Shown: piece by piece, positions 5,640 through 6,147 of the stretch | How positions within the stretch are numbered: position 1 is the first letter of the stretch | How the letters are laid out: the number at the start of each line of letters is the position of its first letter | Source: Bacillota bacterium | GTDB taxonomy: Bacteria; Bacillota; Clostridia; Tissierellales; Peptoniphilaceae | DNA: 6,147 bases | Assembly (NCBI GenBank): GCA_023418835.1 | Contig: JAEZYW010000071.1 | Span: 1 to 6,147, forward strand | Reading direction: 5' to 3' | The notes under the pieces: generated by a model | Seen by the model: the letters and a program-made list of their open reading frames with translations, nothing else | What the model was told of the DNA's origin: nothing | Databases searched by the model: none | Position numbers and translations under genes: made by a program

Positions 5640-6147
5640 ATGAAAAAAGAAGATATATTAAATAAAGAATTTCATTCCAGAGATGAAGAAAAAGAAGTTA
5701 TAAAACAATATATTAAAGAGTATTCGGATATTGATTCCCATGAGTCTGAAGAGTTAGTAGAAAACTTAGACATTAAAACTATAAAAGCCTTTGAGGAGGC
5801 GATGGATAGAGTGGCTACAGAATACGAAAGAGAAAAAACCAAGGGAGAAATTTTAATTAATTTTATTAGAAAACTAAACAACGAAGAAGAAATTGTTTCT
5901 CTAAAAGAATTAAAAAACTCCCCCCCAGAAGAACTAGATGAAAAAGATATAGAGATTTTAATTGAAAATATTAAAGATTTTCCAGAGCTGGAGAACCTAG
6001 TTTTATTAAAAAGCTCAAGGGATATTTATCTTTACGATTCTACTCTATGGACTGGACAATATGCCAATACTGCTGTATTATTAAAAGAGAAGGACACCCT
6101 TGAAGCTATAGCTCAAAGGGCTAGAATTGATTGTAAAATCTATCCAA
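5640..6147 (+). CDS. Hypothetical acidic protein downstream of ydhV-like gene, 3' end outside window (possible YdhW counterpart)
   Basis: An uninterrupted frame runs from ATG 5640 to the window edge (169 codons, no stop), so this is the N-terminal part of a longer protein. The start has GGTGAT (5631-5636), complementary to the 16S rRNA 3' end, just upstream. Residues about 1-120 are very rich in Glu, Lys, Asp and Ile and look mostly helical, with no signal peptide, membrane segment or cysteine motif. From about 120 onward the composition changes: L-V-L-L-K-S-S-R-D-I-Y-L-Y-D-S, then T-G-Q-Y-A-N and a final K-I-Y-P, suggesting a small beta-containing domain. I do not firmly recognise the family. 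Its position after ydhY- and ydhV-like genes matches ydhW in E. coli ydhYVWXUT, so a role in that redox system is a fair guess. A seven-C run sits at 5920-5926 within the frame. Confidence 0.85.
   Translation, partial: MKKEDILNKEFHSRDEEKEVIKQYIKEYSDIDSHESEELVENLDIKTIKAFEEAMDRVATEYEREKTKGEILINFIRKLNNEEEIVSLKELKNSPPEELDEKDIEILIENIKDFPELENLVLLKSSRDIYLYDSTLWTGQYANTAVLLKEKDTLEAIAQRARIDCKIYP

Noticed and set aside
5672..5881. 69-codon minus-strand open frame opposite the last gene
   Set aside because: The + strand frame here is open for 169 codons from a good start, with codon use like its neighbours; the minus frame is Ser/Leu-rich and unsupported.
1..6147. tRNA/rRNA genes, CRISPR arrays, insertion sequences or attachment sites
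   Set aside because: No cloverleaf, spaced repeat array, transposase gene or long terminal inverted repeats were seen; the only notable direct repeat is the 18-nt start block.

Overview
The window looks like part of an AT-rich, low-GC genome with strong AGGAGG-type ribosome binding sites. This fits an anaerobic Firmicute of the Clostridia/Tissierellia kind, but the species cannot be named from the sequence. Everything interpretable is on the + strand, and genes are packed with almost no spacing. The content is pterin-cofactor (Mo/W) biosynthesis followed by a metallopterin oxidoreductase locus.

Region 1 (1-2683) is a five-gene pterin-cofactor operon: the 3' end of moaA, then moaC, a MOSC-domain protein, a MoeA-like molybdopterin-binding protein with an unusual C-terminal cysteine tail, and a MogA/MoaB-family protein. 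Stops and starts touch or nearly touch at each junction. The run covers GTP to cyclic pyranopterin (MoaA, MoaC), a probable sulfur-carrier or metallopterin-handling step (MOSC), and molybdopterin activation for metal insertion (Mog, MoeA-like). MPT synthase genes (moaD/moaE) and canonical moeA are not in the window. A clear rho-independent terminator (2693-2731) closes the operon.

Region 2 (2732-5623) opens with a near-consensus sigma-70-type promoter (TTGACA, 17 nt, TATTAT). It encodes a Tat-motif, four-cluster ferredoxin-like protein resembling E. coli YdhY, then a 700-residue aldehyde ferredoxin oxidoreductase-family protein resembling E. coli YdhV. Both genes start with the same 18-nt ribosome-binding-site/start block. 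A GC-rich hairpin lacking a real U-tract follows.

Region 3 (5640-6147) is the 5' part of an acidic, helix-rich protein that I do not recognise with certainty. Its position directly after the ydhV-like gene matches ydhW in the E. coli ydhYVWXUT operon, so it may belong to the same system.

Taken together, region 1 probably supplies the pterin cofactor, the AOR-family enzyme uses it (as tungsto- or molybdo-bispterin), and the ferredoxin-like protein carries electrons to or from it. The physiological substrate of YdhV-type enzymes is, to my knowledge, not firmly established, and this locus does not reveal it.
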